The position numbers and the translations under genes are program-made. The notes under the pieces were generated by a model, which saw only the letters and a list, made by a program, of their open reading frames with translations, was not told the origin of the DNA and did no database searches. From Jingyaoa shaoxingensis (lineage in GTDB: Bacteria; Bacillota; Clostridia; Lachnospirales; Lachnospiraceae), in the NCBI RefSeq assembly GCF_014385005.1, contig NZ_JACRSZ010000008.1, positions 62,001-126,000 on the forward strand: a stretch of DNA of 64,000 nt, in the 5' to 3' direction. Positions 26,047 to 35,529 of the stretch are shown piece by piece (within the stretch, counting starts at the first letter, position 1; each line of letters starts with the position of its first letter).

Positions 26047-27222
26047 TTATTCACTTCTCTTCTTAGATACTACGTCGAAGATAACGGCTGCCAGAAGTAC
26101 CAGACCTTTTACTACTTTCTGCATATTCTGGTCAGTTCCCATGATAGACATACCCTGGTTGATGATACCCATCAGTGTTGCACCGATGATAACTCCAGGT
26201 ACTGTACCGGTTCCACCGTAAGCAGATGCACCACCGATGAAGCAGGATCCGATGGCATCCATTTCGTAGTTCTGACCATATGTAGGCTGCGCACTGGTCA
26301 GACGTGCGATGGTCAGCATACCTGCCAGAGCAGACAGAAGACCCATGTTAGTGTAAGCCAGGAAGTAAACTCTTTCGGTATTGATACCGGAAAGTTTCGT
26401 TGCTTTTTCGTTACCACCTACTGCGTAGAAGTAACGTCCAATCGTTGTCTTACTTGTGATGTAGCCGTAGATCAATACTACGATCAGCACCCATACCAAT
26501 GAAGTCGGGATACCTTTGTATTTTGCCAGCTTATAAGTAATAAACAGGATGACTGCACATATCAGGATCATTTTAATATACATTGCAGCAACATTACCCG
26601 TTTCATAACCTTTTTTCTTACGGTTCAGATAACCTTTCATTGTTACCACTACGAAGATTACACATGCAACAACACCAACTACCAGAGCAAGACGGTTCAT
26701 TCCTTCTCCTCCGCCCAGAATATCCGGCACGTAACAGTTTGCGCCACCACCGAACAGAACAACGAATGCCTGATTCTTAATTGGAAGTGTCTGACCGCCA
26801 AGAACTACGTTTGATAAACCACGGAATACAAACATACCGGACAGTGTGGTAATGAATGGAGGTACATGTACGTATGCGATCCATACAGCCTGCCATGCAC
26901 CGATGACTGCACCAAGTAATAACATCAAAATCACTGCAATCGGCATTGGCATACCCATTTTTTCCATGAAGACGCCGCCTACAGCACCCACAAAACATAC
27001 AACGGATCCAACAGAAAGATCGATGTTACCTCCTGTTAAGATACAGAGCAGCATACCGGTTGCCAGTACGTATACATATGCGTTCTGTGAAATCAGGTTT
27101 GTGATGTTCTGAGGAAACAGGATCTTACCCTGTGTACCCCAGGTAAAAAACAGTGTTACCAAAACTAACACGATGATCATTGAATATTTTTGTATTCCTT
27201 CTCTTAACTTTGCCTTATCCAT
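26047..27222 (-). CDS. mmsB: Multiple-monosaccharide ABC transporter permease
   Basis: This 391-residue permease has about ten membrane helices. TGGNIDLSVGSVV (near 62-75), FITTLSGMFVFRGL and the AIGSCFIGGASAYGGTGTVPGV signature are typical of the GguB/MmsB and XylH branch. It works with the ATPase four bases upstream and the ChvE-type binding protein. ATG 27222 follows AAGGAGAG. It is last in the operon. The expected substrates are hexoses or pentoses such as glucose, galactose, xylose or arabinose. Confidence 0.93.
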   Translation of the reverse strand: MDKAKLREGIQKYSMIIVLVLVTLFFTWGTQGKILFPQNITNLISQNAYVYVLATGMLLCILTGGNIDLSVGSVVCFVGAVGGVFMEKMGMPMPIAVILMLLLGAVIGAWQAVWIAYVHVPPFITTLSGMFVFRGLSNVVLGGQTLPIKNQAFVVLFGGGANCYVPDILGGGEGMNRLALVVGVVACVIFVVVTMKGYLNRKKKGYETGNVAAMYIKMILICAVILFITYKLAKYKGIPTSLVWVLIVVLIYGYITSKTTIGRYFYAVGGNEKATKLSGINTERVYFLAYTNMGLLSALAGMLTIARLTSAQPTYGQNYEMDAIGSCFIGGASAYGGTGTVPGVIIGATLMGIINQGMSIMGTDQNMQKVVKGLVLLAAVIFDVVSKKRSE

Positions 27223-27225
27223 CGT

Positions 27226-28764
27226 TTACTCTCCTTTACTAGAACTCAGTATACAGGACATGATCTTCTCCTGAGAAGCTTCTTCCTGTGACAGCTCCCC
27301 AACGATTCGTCCTTCATTCATGACATAAATTCTGTCTGACATACCAAGGACTTCCGGAAGTTCTGAGGAAATCATGATAACAGATTTTCCTGCCGCAACC
27401 AGATCGTTGATGATGCAGTAAATTTCATATTTTGCACCTACGTCAATACCACGGGTAGGTTCATCCAGAATCAGTACATCCGGATCTGCAAACATCCATT
27501 TTGCCAGAAGCACCTTCTGCTGATTACCACCACTTAAGTTACCAACATTCTGCTCTACGGTAGGACATTTTGTTTTCAGCTTTTCTTTGTACTCTACTGC
27601 AACTGCATATTCTTTGTCTTTATCAATGACAATACCATTGCTTACGCCTGCCATATTGGCAAGTGTGGTATTGGTTTTGATCGGATTGCTGAGGATCAGG
27701 CCATCACCTTTACGGTCCTCGGTAACGTATGCCAGTTTATGTGCAATGGCATCTCTGGAAGACTTCAGATGTACTTCTTTTCCATTCAGGAGAAGCGTTC
27801 CGCTGATATTGCTTCCGTAGCTGCGTCCGAATACACTCTTGGCCAGCTCAGTACGACCGGCACCCATCAGTCCGGAGATACCAACTACTTCGCCTTTATG
27901 CACCTTGATGGATACGTTATCTACTACTTTTCGTTCTGTATAGATTGGATGGTATACGGTCCAGTTCTTAACTTCCATGCTGACATCACTGATCTGCACT
28001 CCGTGACGCTTCGGGAAACGGTCTGCGATTTCACGACCAACCATACCTTTAATAATACGGTCTTCTGAAAAATCATCCACGCCCTTTGTCAGAGTCTCGA
28101 TAGTAGAACCATCTCGAATAACTGTAATCTTGTCTGCTACATAAGATACTTCATTCAGCTTATGTGAGATAATAATACAGGTCATTCCGTCTTTTTTAAA
28201 TTTCAGAAGCAGATCCAGAAGTGCCTTGGAATCTGATTCGTTCAATGAAGATGTCGGCTCATCCAGAATCAGCAGTTTTGCATTTTTAGCCAATGCTTTT
28301 GCGATCTCAACCAGCTGCTGTTTACCGGTACCGATATCTTTAATTAATGTTCTGGAAGACTCGGATAATCCGACTTCCTTCATATATTTTTCTGCCTGAC
28401 CATATGTCTCATCCCAGTCAATGGCAGCTTTCTTTCCACGTTCATTTCCGAGGAACATGTTTTCACCAATGGACATATATGGCACAAGTGCCAGTTCCTG
28501 ATGAATAATTACAATTCCCTTTTCTTCACTCTGTTTAATATCATGGAATTTACATACTTCCCCGTTATAGATAATATCTCCCTCGTAGGATCCATATGGA
28601 TACACACCGGAGAGTACATTCATCAATGTAGATTTACCAGCTCCATTTTCACCAACCAGAGCATGGATTTCCCCCTCTTCTACCTGAAGATTTACGTTAT
28701 CGAGGGCCTTTACACCGGGGAAAGTTTTGGTGATATTTTTCATTTCCAACAGTATCTTAGCCAA
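27226..28764 (-). CDS. mmsA: Multiple-monosaccharide ABC transporter ATP-binding protein
   Basis: This 512-residue double-domain ATPase has Walker [10 protein letters not shown] (38-46), Walker [11 protein letters not shown] (first half), [14 protein letters not shown] and [12 protein letters not shown] (second half). It belongs to the GguA/MmsA/XylG branch. The start is TTG 28764 behind AGGAGGG. It lies 120 bases after the binding-protein gene, with a hairpin between them, and four bases before the permease. Confidence 0.94.
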   Translation of the reverse strand: MAKILLEMKNITKTFPGVKALDNVNLQVEEGEIHALVGENGAGKSTLMNVLSGVYPYGSYEGDIIYNGEVCKFHDIKQSEEKGIVIIHQELALVPYMSIGENMFLGNERGKKAAIDWDETYGQAEKYMKEVGLSESSRTLIKDIGTGKQQLVEIAKALAKNAKLLILDEPTSSLNESDSKALLDLLLKFKKDGMTCIIISHKLNEVSYVADKITVIRDGSTIETLTKGVDDFSEDRIIKGMVGREIADRFPKRHGVQISDVSMEVKNWTVYHPIYTERKVVDNVSIKVHKGEVVGISGLMGAGRTELAKSVFGRSYGSNISGTLLLNGKEVHLKSSRDAIAHKLAYVTEDRKGDGLILSNPIKTNTTLANMAGVSNGIVIDKDKEYAVAVEYKEKLKTKCPTVEQNVGNLSGGNQQKVLLAKWMFADPDVLILDEPTRGIDVGAKYEIYCIINDLVAAGKSVIMISSELPEVLGMSDRIYVMNEGRIVGELSQEEASQEKIMSCILSSSKGE

Positions 28765-28827
28765 AATTTGTTCCCTCCTAAAAATATAATTCTGTCTGTA
28801 AAACCAGAAGCTCCTCTTTCAGAATAA

Positions 28828-28852
28828 ACAGGCGGGCTGTTTACCCGCCTGT
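28828..28852 (-). terminator. Intercistronic hairpin between chvE and mmsA
   Basis: ACAGGCGGG / CCCGCCTGT (28828-28836 and 28844-28852) is followed by TTTATT on the minus strand. A partial terminator or an RNA-stabilising stem here would give more binding protein than membrane complex, a common arrangement. Confidence 0.7.
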
Positions 28853-28884
28853 ATGAAAATCATTCCGTCATTTACTGACTCTTC

Positions 28885-29934
28885 TTACTGGATCTGATCC
28901 TCTGTGTAGTATCCGGAATCGATCAGCATTTCTTTGTAGTTATCAATTGTTACAGCAACTGGCTCGCAAAGGTAAGATGGGATGATACCTGTTCCGTTGT
29001 CGTATGTTTCTGTATCGTTTACAGGAACTTCTTCGCCGGAGATGATTGCATCTACCATTTCAACTACCTGAGAAGCAAGTGCACGTGTATCTTTGAATAC
29101 GGACATAGCCTGTTTGCCAGCTACGATGTTAGCTACGTTAGCGATATCGCAGTCCTGACCGGTGATGATTGGATATTCACCTGTGTAGTTAGCTGCCAGA
29201 GCGTTTTCTACACCAAGTGCTGTAGAGTCATTAGAAGCAAGTACTGCATCCAGGTTTGTTCCATCTGCATAGTTGGAAGACAGAATGTTTTCGAATCTGG
29301 ACTGTGCAGCGTCTGTTGCCCAGTTTGCTGTAGCAACTTCTTCTTTTGCAATCTGTCCGGAAGGAACTACCAGTTTACCCGCATCAATGTATGGCTGAAG
29401 AACATCCATAGCACCGCCATAGAAGAAGTTTACGTTGTTGTCACCTGGGTCACCAGTGATGATTTCCAGATTGAATGGTCCATCAGCGTTTTCCAGATCC
29501 AGAGCATCTACCAGGTATTCACCCTGTGTCTTACCTACTAAGTAGTTATCGAATGTTGCATAGTAGGAAATAGCATCTGTATTCATGATCAGACGGTCAT
29601 ATGCGATTACAGGAATGTTAGCTTCTTTTGCCTGTGCAAGTACTGTTCCAAGGGAATCACCATCGATAGAAGCAACTACAAGGAGCTGGTCTCCGTTAGC
29701 GATCATATTTTCAATCTGAGAAGCCTGTGTAGCGGAATCATTTCCAGCGTACTGAAGGTCTACTTCGTAGCCTTTTGCTTCCAGTTCTGCTTTCATGTTA
29801 GAACCATCCTGATTCCATCTCTGAAGATCCTGTGTAGGCATTGCAACACCGATCTTTTCGCCTTCTGCATTTGCCATTGTTCCCATAGCAGCTACAGCAA
29901 GCATAGCAGTTAAAACAACTAATCTCTTTTTCAT
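28885..29934 (-). CDS. chvE: Multiple-monosaccharide-binding protein, ChvE-like, without lipobox
   Basis: This 349-residue sugar-binding protein belongs to the ChvE/XylF-related periplasmic-binding family. The mature part begins EKIGVAMPTQDLQRWNQDG, with YDRLIMNTDAISYYATFDN and GQDCDIANVANIVAGKQ lining the sugar cleft. The signal peptide (1-23) ends in ANA and has no cysteine, so the lipid anchor usual in Gram-positive importers is absent. ATG 29934 follows GGGAGG. It is first in the chvE-mmsA-mmsB operon. Likely ligands are glucose, galactose, xylose or arabinose. Confidence 0.93.
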   Translation of the reverse strand: MKKRLVVLTAMLAVAAMGTMANAEGEKIGVAMPTQDLQRWNQDGSNMKAELEAKGYEVDLQYAGNDSATQASQIENMIANGDQLLVVASIDGDSLGTVLAQAKEANIPVIAYDRLIMNTDAISYYATFDNYLVGKTQGEYLVDALDLENADGPFNLEIITGDPGDNNVNFFYGGAMDVLQPYIDAGKLVVPSGQIAKEEVATANWATDAAQSRFENILSSNYADGTNLDAVLASNDSTALGVENALAANYTGEYPIITGQDCDIANVANIVAGKQAMSVFKDTRALASQVVEMVDAIISGEEVPVNDTETYDNGTGIIPSYLCEPVAVTIDNYKEMLIDSGYYTEDQIQ

Positions 29935-30005
29935 TTTTCCAATCCTCCCGATTTAGGAATTCGGTAACTGCTCTTCACAGTTGCCATCCGTTTTTTGATG
30001 ATCTA

Positions 30006-30060
30006 AATATATCACAGATACTTCTGGACTAACTTGTCAGTTTCTTTAAATTCTTGACAA
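30006..30060 (-). promoter_or_regulatory. chvE promoter region with inverted repeat
   Basis: A -10-like TATATT (30006-30011 on the minus strand) has no good -35 partner, as expected for an activated promoter. An inverted repeat TTGTCA / TGACAA (30034-30039 and 30055-30060) is centred about 38 bases upstream of the -10 box, a suitable place for an activator. Confidence 0.4.
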
Positions 30061-30082
30061 TTCTTTTTTCCGACAAAAAAGG

Positions 30083-30316
30083 CTAGCACAATATTGTCAC
30101 TAAAATTGTGCTAGTCCAGACAGGTACTGCTATATATTCAAGAATGCCTCGGCATTCTTGCTACGAGATGCGCGTCATGCAATGCATGACATACTTCTTC
30201 TGCGCATCTCTGCAATCCTGCCGAAGGCTATATCAGATGGGAGATTGACTCCCACCACTGATACGGATTTGTTGCTCACCACCTACAGAGGTGGGAGTCA
30301 TTTCACATCTGATATA
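30083..30316. repeat. Multi-hairpin non-coding element (MITE- or IS200/IS605-end-like)
   Basis: Four hairpins lie in a row: CTAGCACAAT / ATTGTGCTAG (30083-30092 and 30105-30114); a near-perfect CAAGAATGCC / GGCATTCTTG (30139-30160); GAGATGCGC / GCGCATCTC (30165-30173 and 30202-30210), with an inner GTCATGCA palindrome; and a large stem TATATCAGATG / CATCTGATATA (30229-30239 and 30306-30316) enclosing GACTCCCACC / GGTGGGAGTC. The first hairpin is followed on the minus strand by TTTTTT. The 17 bases 30137-30153 recur at 9353-9369. The rest of the gap 30317-30514 shows nothing recognisable. Confidence 0.6.
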
Positions 30317-30523
30317 TACAAAAACACACTTTCATCCTGTTATAGCAAATTTTGACATATCTGCTATGACAATATTAGGATTTTCTTATTTTTTTGAAAA
30401 AACATTGCCAGTACGGATTGTTTTGTAGTAATCTTTATCCGTTCAGAATTATCAGAAACCTGCAGATCGGCGCTCTGCAGCATCACTGATTCTTGAATTC
30501 TATTTAAACTCGAGGTGATTTAT

Positions 30524-31318
30524 ATGTATCTTACGGATTATATTCGACATTATCTTTCTTTTCCGGGACTTCTGTTCTTTTTACTGGTGTCTCTGGCTGT
30601 TGTGATTCTGATTCACGTTATACTGCTGATCGCAGCCAAAAACAAAGCGATGCACTATCGTCAGTCCGACCGTGTCTTTGCCATGACTGACCTGTTTAAC
30701 CGTTATACTGAACGTTATTATGAACTGATGCTTTCCGCCAGCTCTACCCTGTTCTTCACCGGGATCTTCTTCCTGATTGACTTTGATTACTTCAGTGCCT
30801 CTGCAAGAACCTGGGCTTTCTGGGAGAATTACCGTGATTTTATCCTGCTGTCTTTTATTATTGTCAGCATTATCCTGATCAGCATCGTGGATCACTTTTT
30901 TATTCCGCTTCGTATTATCGAAAAAGAGGAAAAAAGCACCCTGCGTATGGCCGGCATGCTGTATATGCTGATCATTTTCGCTTATATTAAATTCATCTAT
31001 CTGGATGATAATTATGATGCAATCCTGTTTTATTTTATTACCATGATCATTGGAAGATTTGTCTACTTTGATGCATCCTTTAAAGATTTTTGTATCTCCA
31101 TGAAAGAACTGGTCAGTCAGTTTCCAATCCTGCTTCTGGTGCTGCTGTCCACAGCACTTCTGGCACTGTATGGATTCAAAAGTGGCTATCTGCTGACATC
31201 CAACGGCGTGGTAGTCAGCATGTTCCTGGCACACTTCTTTGTAATCTTTGAAATCTTTCTGATCACAAGAGTGCAGCTGCCGCAGAAAATTGCAGAACGA
31301 ATCGCAGGGAAATTATAG
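30524..31318 (+). CDS. Multi-pass membrane protein of unknown function
   Basis: This 264-residue protein has about seven hydrophobic helices (near 12-38, 65-85, 98-122, 140-160, 165-180, 196-215 and 228-250) and no recognised motif. Short charged loops such as IIEKEEKST lie between them. ATG 30524 follows GAGG at eight bases; the in-frame GTG at 30515 overlaps that site. It lies 80 bases upstream of the AAA ATPase and may or may not be related to it. I do not recognise the family. Confidence 0.75.
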   Translation: MYLTDYIRHYLSFPGLLFFLLVSLAVVILIHVILLIAAKNKAMHYRQSDRVFAMTDLFNRYTERYYELMLSASSTLFFTGIFFLIDFDYFSASARTWAFWENYRDFILLSFIIVSIILISIVDHFFIPLRIIEKEEKSTLRMAGMLYMLIIFAYIKFIYLDDNYDAILFYFITMIIGRFVYFDASFKDFCISMKELVSQFPILLLVLLSTALLALYGFKSGYLLTSNGVVVSMFLAHFFVIFEIFLITRVQLPQKIAERIAGKL

Positions 31319-31337
31319 GCTCATGCCGTTGACAGAA

Positions 31338-31384
31338 ACAGTAAAGGACAGTAAAATATAGTTATAACAGTAAAGAACAGTAAA
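31338..31384 (+). promoter_or_regulatory. Four direct ACAGTAAA repeats upstream of the AAA ATPase
   Basis: ACAGTAAA occurs at 31338, 31348, 31367 and 31377 (first bases): two pairs with a 10-base period, 29 bases apart, ending 13 bases before the ATPase start. This looks like a binding site for a protein that contacts one DNA face, possibly the ATPase itself or a partner. Confidence 0.55.
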
Positions 31385-31397
31385 AGAGGTGTGAACT

Positions 31398-32426
31398 ATG
31401 CAAAATCCATTTACGCTCACTTTTGGCAAAAGTCCTTTAGAATCTATCGAACGTCCTTTACAAATAAATGAAATTATAAATGCCTTTACTGCCGAACCAG
31501 TGAATCAGCAAATCTTTCTTCTTACAGGTATCAGAGGCTCTGGAAAAACAGTTATGATGACTGATATTTCCCACAAATTAAATGAACGGAATGATTGGAT
31601 TGTAATTGAACTGAATCCTTCTACCGATTTATTGAATGGAATGCTATCCAAATTATATAGTAACCAATTCTGTTCCGGTTTGATAGAATCTGCCAGAATA
31701 AATTTATCCTTTTTTGGATTTGGCATAGAAGTAGAAGGCACTCATCAGATAACAGACACAGAGACCGCAATTATTGCGATATTAGAACGAGTGAAAAAAG
31801 CAGGAAAACGCGTTTTAATCACTATTGATGAAGTAACTAATAATGAATACATGCAGATCTTTGCTGCATCATTTCAGATTTTTGTCCGCCAGGATTTACC
31901 AGTTTTTTTTCTGGGAACCGGATTATATGAAAATGTTGAAGAATTGCAGAATGAGAAAAACCTTACTTTTTTATACCGGGCACCAAAAGTATCATTAAAA
32001 CCTCTGAATAATCGTGCTATCATTTATAAGTATCAGACTATTTTTCATATAAACGAAAATCAAGCATCTGAAATGGCCCGTCTTACAATGGGGTATCCAT
32101 TCGCATTTCAGGTACTTGGTTATCTGACCTGGAATCAAAATGGTGATTACAAATCAATCATTCCACAGTATGAACAATATTTAAGTGAATTTGTATATGA
32201 TAAGCTCTGGTCTGAATTATCTGCAAAAGATAAAATCGTTGCCAGAGGAATTGCTCAGATAAAAAGTGGAAAAATCAGCGAGATTCGTGAATTCCTGCAC
32301 ATGGAAACAAATGAATTTAATCCTTATCGAAAGCGTCTGATCCGAAAAGGTCTGATCGATGGCGAAACACGAGGATATGTTAAATTTACACTGCCATTTT
32401 TTGAAGAGTATGTTCTAGAAAATTGA
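31398..32426 (+). CDS. AAA/STAND-like ATPase with C-terminal winged helix
   Basis: This 342-residue protein has Walker A GIRGSGKT (44-51) and Walker B VLITIDE (Asp144-Glu145). A sensor-like FFLGTGLYE follows, and a C-terminal region (about 265-342) resembles a winged helix. It matches the ATPase-archaeal/AAA_22-like families often found in mobile or defence contexts, with no effector domain attached. ATG 31398 follows GAGGTG. It is monocistronic at the edge of an AT-rich block. The function is unknown; a sensor or regulator role is plausible. Confidence 0.75.
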   Translation: MQNPFTLTFGKSPLESIERPLQINEIINAFTAEPVNQQIFLLTGIRGSGKTVMMTDISHKLNERNDWIVIELNPSTDLLNGMLSKLYSNQFCSGLIESARINLSFFGFGIEVEGTHQITDTETAIIAILERVKKAGKRVLITIDEVTNNEYMQIFAASFQIFVRQDLPVFFLGTGLYENVEELQNEKNLTFLYRAPKVSLKPLNNRAIIYKYQTIFHINENQASEMARLTMGYPFAFQVLGYLTWNQNGDYKSIIPQYEQYLSEFVYDKLWSELSAKDKIVARGIAQIKSGKISEIREFLHMETNEFNPYRKRLIRKGLIDGETRGYVKFTLPFFEEYVLEN

Positions 32427-32544
32427 CTTGCTTTTTGAATGAAAAATCACATGTGAATTATATTACTGATAATACTTGAATTAACTTGTTTCATAAACAT
32501 TTATATTCATACATTAAAAAACTTCTTTTAAATTAGATATCAAA

Positions 32545-32587
32545 AATCTCTCATAGAAGCCAGATTTTTCAACTTCTATAAGAGATT
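32545..32587. terminator. Terminator between the AAA ATPase and the sialidase-fold gene
   Basis: Fifteen-base arms (32545-32559 and 32573-32587) with one mismatch have T runs on both sides. It lies 30 bases after the converging sialidase-fold gene, so it ends that long operon. Confidence 0.8.
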
Positions 32588-32616
32588 CTTTTCTTACTAC
32601 ATTTTAAGCCACAAAA

Positions 32617-33687
32617 TCATATTTTATCTACCCACCAAGCAAGAATGTTTGTTTTATTATCTGCATATGCATGCGAACTGTGTATATATACTCTTTCTCG
32701 ATTCGGTTCATCAATAATGATGCTATTTGAATAAGCCCCATATCCAGCTTCGCATTTTGCCAATATCCGTCCATCATCCCACTCTATACCGTTTTCCGAA
32801 TAGTACAAGACAAAATTCCCAGCATCTGGCTCTGTATTTCCGCTTCTTCCATGCATCAAGTAACCATCCCCAAAAGCTATCATCTGTGGATTTCGCAGTT
32901 TCTTAGCAAAATAAGCTTTTTCAGGTTTTTCCCAGGTTCTTCCAGAGTCATGGCTAATTACATAATCAGCGTGATATTCATCTGCACTGTTGTAACAGTA
33001 TGCAATGAGATCTCCATTTTTCAGAAAGCAAAGCGTTCCATAGCCACGTCCATAAGTTGAAAAAGGAATTACACTTCTTTTATGGAAAGATGCTCCACTA
33101 TCATTACTTACATATATTTTATACTGATGTTCCGGCAAACATCCCGTCCAGTTTATTCGTGCGTCATTACAAAATTTCAAAACAAAAATTTCTTTTTCAT
33201 AATATACTGCATCATATATGCGCCCGCAATCCTTATCAATTTCTTCAGCTTTCGACCATGTAAGACCCTGATCAAAACTCCGACTATAAGTGGGTACTCT
33301 ATAAGGTTCCCACAATGGATTTTCTGAAATATCACACAACAAATGAAATATCACAATCGTTCCATCATTTGTAACAACTGCTTTTTCTGCCATTACAGAT
33401 GTATTGATGCCCAACTGAAAATATTGTTTTGAATAAGTATATATCATAGATGGCTCCCAGGTTTTTCCAAAATCTCTGGAACGTTTATATTCCATCCATC
33501 CCACTGCCGAATGACCTCCACCATCATCAGAACAATTAGGATAAAAAGCAAGAATATCTCCATTCTCGCATTGCACAAGCGCATGTCCCAAATGCCCACT
33601 ACGATTATTGGCTGTATGATCCATAAAAAGAATTCCTTTATTTGGTAAATTGGACGGTGTAATATAGTAGCCTTCCTCAAATTTCAT
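32617..33687 (-). CDS. Intracellular sialidase-fold (BNR repeat) protein
   Basis: This 356-residue six-bladed propeller protein has four Asp-box repeats of the S-x-D-x-G-x-T-W type: 70-77 (SRDFGKTW), 137-144 (SFDQGLTW), 194-201 (SNDSGASF) and 245-252 (SHDSGRTW). There is no signal peptide, so it acts in the cytoplasm, unlike secreted sialidases. The family covers exo-sialidases and other glycan-processing propellers, so sialic acid is not certain. ATG 33687 lies behind AAAGGA. It is last in the nine-gene operon and probably processes the oligosaccharide taken up by the upstream importer. Confidence 0.8.
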   Translation of the reverse strand: MKFEEGYYITPSNLPNKGILFMDHTANNRSGHLGHALVQCENGDILAFYPNCSDDGGGHSAVGWMEYKRSRDFGKTWEPSMIYTYSKQYFQLGINTSVMAEKAVVTNDGTIVIFHLLCDISENPLWEPYRVPTYSRSFDQGLTWSKAEEIDKDCGRIYDAVYYEKEIFVLKFCNDARINWTGCLPEHQYKIYVSNDSGASFHKRSVIPFSTYGRGYGTLCFLKNGDLIAYCYNSADEYHADYVISHDSGRTWEKPEKAYFAKKLRNPQMIAFGDGYLMHGRSGNTEPDAGNFVLYYSENGIEWDDGRILAKCEAGYGAYSNSIIIDEPNRERVYIHSSHAYADNKTNILAWWVDKI

Positions 33688-33737
33688 AACAACATTTCAT
33701 CCTTTCTTATTTCAACACATCTCTATTTTCCATGTTT

Positions 33738-34589
33738 TTATCCTTTAATTCCGCTTGTTACAACTCCTTCAATAAAATATTTCTGACAGGAAATATACAA
33801 AATCAAGATAGGAACGATAGCCAACATTGCCACTGCCATCATCGGTCCTACATCAATCATACTTCCATACATGCTCTTGAAAAAACTGATTCCAAGAGAT
33901 ACCGTATATTTCTCTGGTTGCTGCAAATAGATCATCGGTGCAAAATAATCATTCCAGGAATATACAAATTGATTAATCACCACAACAATTAATGCCGGTT
34001 TTGCATTTGGAAATACTACTTTCCAAAATACTCCAAACCAAGAACAACCATCTACAATTGCAGCCTCTGACAGCTCATTCGGAATTGCCGCAAAAAACTG
34101 GCGGAGTAAAAAAATATAAAACGCACCCCCACCAAAAAGGCTAGGAATAATTAACGGCCAATAAGTATTTACCAAACCAAACTTACTGAAAATCGTGTAA
34201 GTTGGAAGTAACGTTACTGATGATGGTATCATCATTGTACTAAGCAATATAAAAAATAAAATATTCTTAAATCTTGATTTCAGCTTTGCAAATCCAAAAG
34301 CTGTCAATGATGCTGTTATCAGCGTTCCCACTACACAAATAACAGTAAGTAAAAATGTATTTAAAAAATATCTTGGAATGCGTTTATCACTAAATACATA
34401 TAGATAGCTTCGAAGACTTATCGGATCTGGAAACAACCTCGGTGGATACTGTGAAGCCTGTGTTGTATCATAAAACGAAGCACAAAACATCCACAACAGC
34501 GGAAATAGAAACATAATTGCCACAATAATCAAAATTATTTCAACCAATATTTTGCTGGTTTTATATTTAAAAAAAGCTTTCTGTTTCAT
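33738..34589 (-). CDS. Carbohydrate ABC transporter permease (MalG/UgpE-like)
   Basis: This 283-residue inner permease has six helices and the EAA-type loop AAIPNELSEAAIVDGCSWFGVFWKVVFPNAKPAL (about 185-218), which docks to the ATPase. ATG 34589 overlaps the stop of the upstream permease by one base (TGATG) and has GAGAGGA before it. It pairs with the next gene and the binding protein. There is no ATPase in the operon; the MsmX-type protein at 59433-60545 is a candidate. Confidence 0.92.
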   Translation of the reverse strand: MKQKAFFKYKTSKILVEIILIIVAIMFLFPLLWMFCASFYDTTQASQYPPRLFPDPISLRSYLYVFSDKRIPRYFLNTFLLTVICVVGTLITASLTAFGFAKLKSRFKNILFFILLSTMMIPSSVTLLPTYTIFSKFGLVNTYWPLIIPSLFGGGAFYIFLLRQFFAAIPNELSEAAIVDGCSWFGVFWKVVFPNAKPALIVVVINQFVYSWNDYFAPMIYLQQPEKYTVSLGISFFKSMYGSMIDVGPMMAVAMLAIVPILILYISCQKYFIEGVVTSGIKG

Positions 34590-35497
34590 CAATCCACATC
34601 CTCTCTGTAAAATACCCAAAGTTTGGAAGACTTAAAAATCACAATACTAATCGACATAATTACTGCAAATAGTACCCAAGCCAAAGCACAGGAATATCCA
34701 AAGTCATAGTAACGAAATGCTTGATTGTATAAATGCAACCCGAATGTATACGTAGAGAACATTGGTCCACCCTGGGTCATAATATACGGCTGAGTAAAAA
34801 TTTGGAGTGCGCCAATCACCTGCATAATTAATACATAAAACAAGACCGGTGACAACATAGGCATCGTTATCTTTATAAACATTTTGAATGGTGATGCACC
34901 ATCCAACTTCGCAGCTTCATAATATATAGCAGGTACATCTTGTAAGCCTGCCAGAATAATCAACATAACACTTCCACAGGTAAAAACATTCATGATAATC
35001 AGTGCTGTCATAGCCCAATTCGCATCCTGGAGCCAGTTAGGTCCAATGATATGAAAGATCTTATATAACAAATGATTTATCATTCCTGTATCATTTCCAT
35101 AAAGATAAGTCCACCCCATGTAAACCGCTACACCTGCTAAAACCGACGGTGCATAAATAATTCCTCTGAAAATATTGGTTCCTGGTAATCTTTTGTTAAG
35201 TAAAATAGCAAGAAGTAGTGCAATCCCAATATTCAATGGAACAGAAACTACCGTATAGTACAATGTATTTTTCAAACTTCCCCAGAATCGTTCATCTTGC
35301 ACAAACATTCTTATATAGTTCTGCACCCCATTAAACTGAGGTGCAGAAACGCCATCCCACTTAGTAAAAGATGCATATAATGAATACCCCATCGGAATCA
35401 ATGTAAATGCAATGAATCCGATAATCCAGAGTCCTACAAATATATAAAAATCTTTCTCTCTGTAAATGCCATTTCTCTTTCTATTTTTCTTCATCAT
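34589..35497 (-). CDS. Carbohydrate ABC transporter permease (MalF/UgpA-like)
   Basis: This 302-residue permease has six helices and an EAA loop (DVPAIYYEAAKLDGASPFKMFIKITMPML, about 190-220). It is the MalF-type partner of the MalG-type permease that overlaps its stop. ATG 35497 lies behind GAGAGAA; the next codon is also ATG. It is preceded by the binding-protein gene. Confidence 0.92.
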   Translation of the reverse strand: MMKKNRKRNGIYREKDFYIFVGLWIIGFIAFTLIPMGYSLYASFTKWDGVSAPQFNGVQNYIRMFVQDERFWGSLKNTLYYTVVSVPLNIGIALLLAILLNKRLPGTNIFRGIIYAPSVLAGVAVYMGWTYLYGNDTGMINHLLYKIFHIIGPNWLQDANWAMTALIIMNVFTCGSVMLIILAGLQDVPAIYYEAAKLDGASPFKMFIKITMPMLSPVLFYVLIMQVIGALQIFTQPYIMTQGGPMFSTYTFGLHLYNQAFRYYDFGYSCALAWVLFAVIMSISIVIFKSSKLWVFYREDVD

Positions 35498-35529
35498 TTC
35501 TCTCTTTCATAATCTGGGATGTGTTTTTG

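Noticed and set aside
30083..30316. A CRISPR array
   Set aside because: The stems are different from each other and there is no regular repeat-spacer pattern or cas gene.
30158..30355. A 65-codon frame inside the multi-hairpin element
   Set aside because: It runs through stem-loops, has no ribosome site and encodes no recognisable protein.
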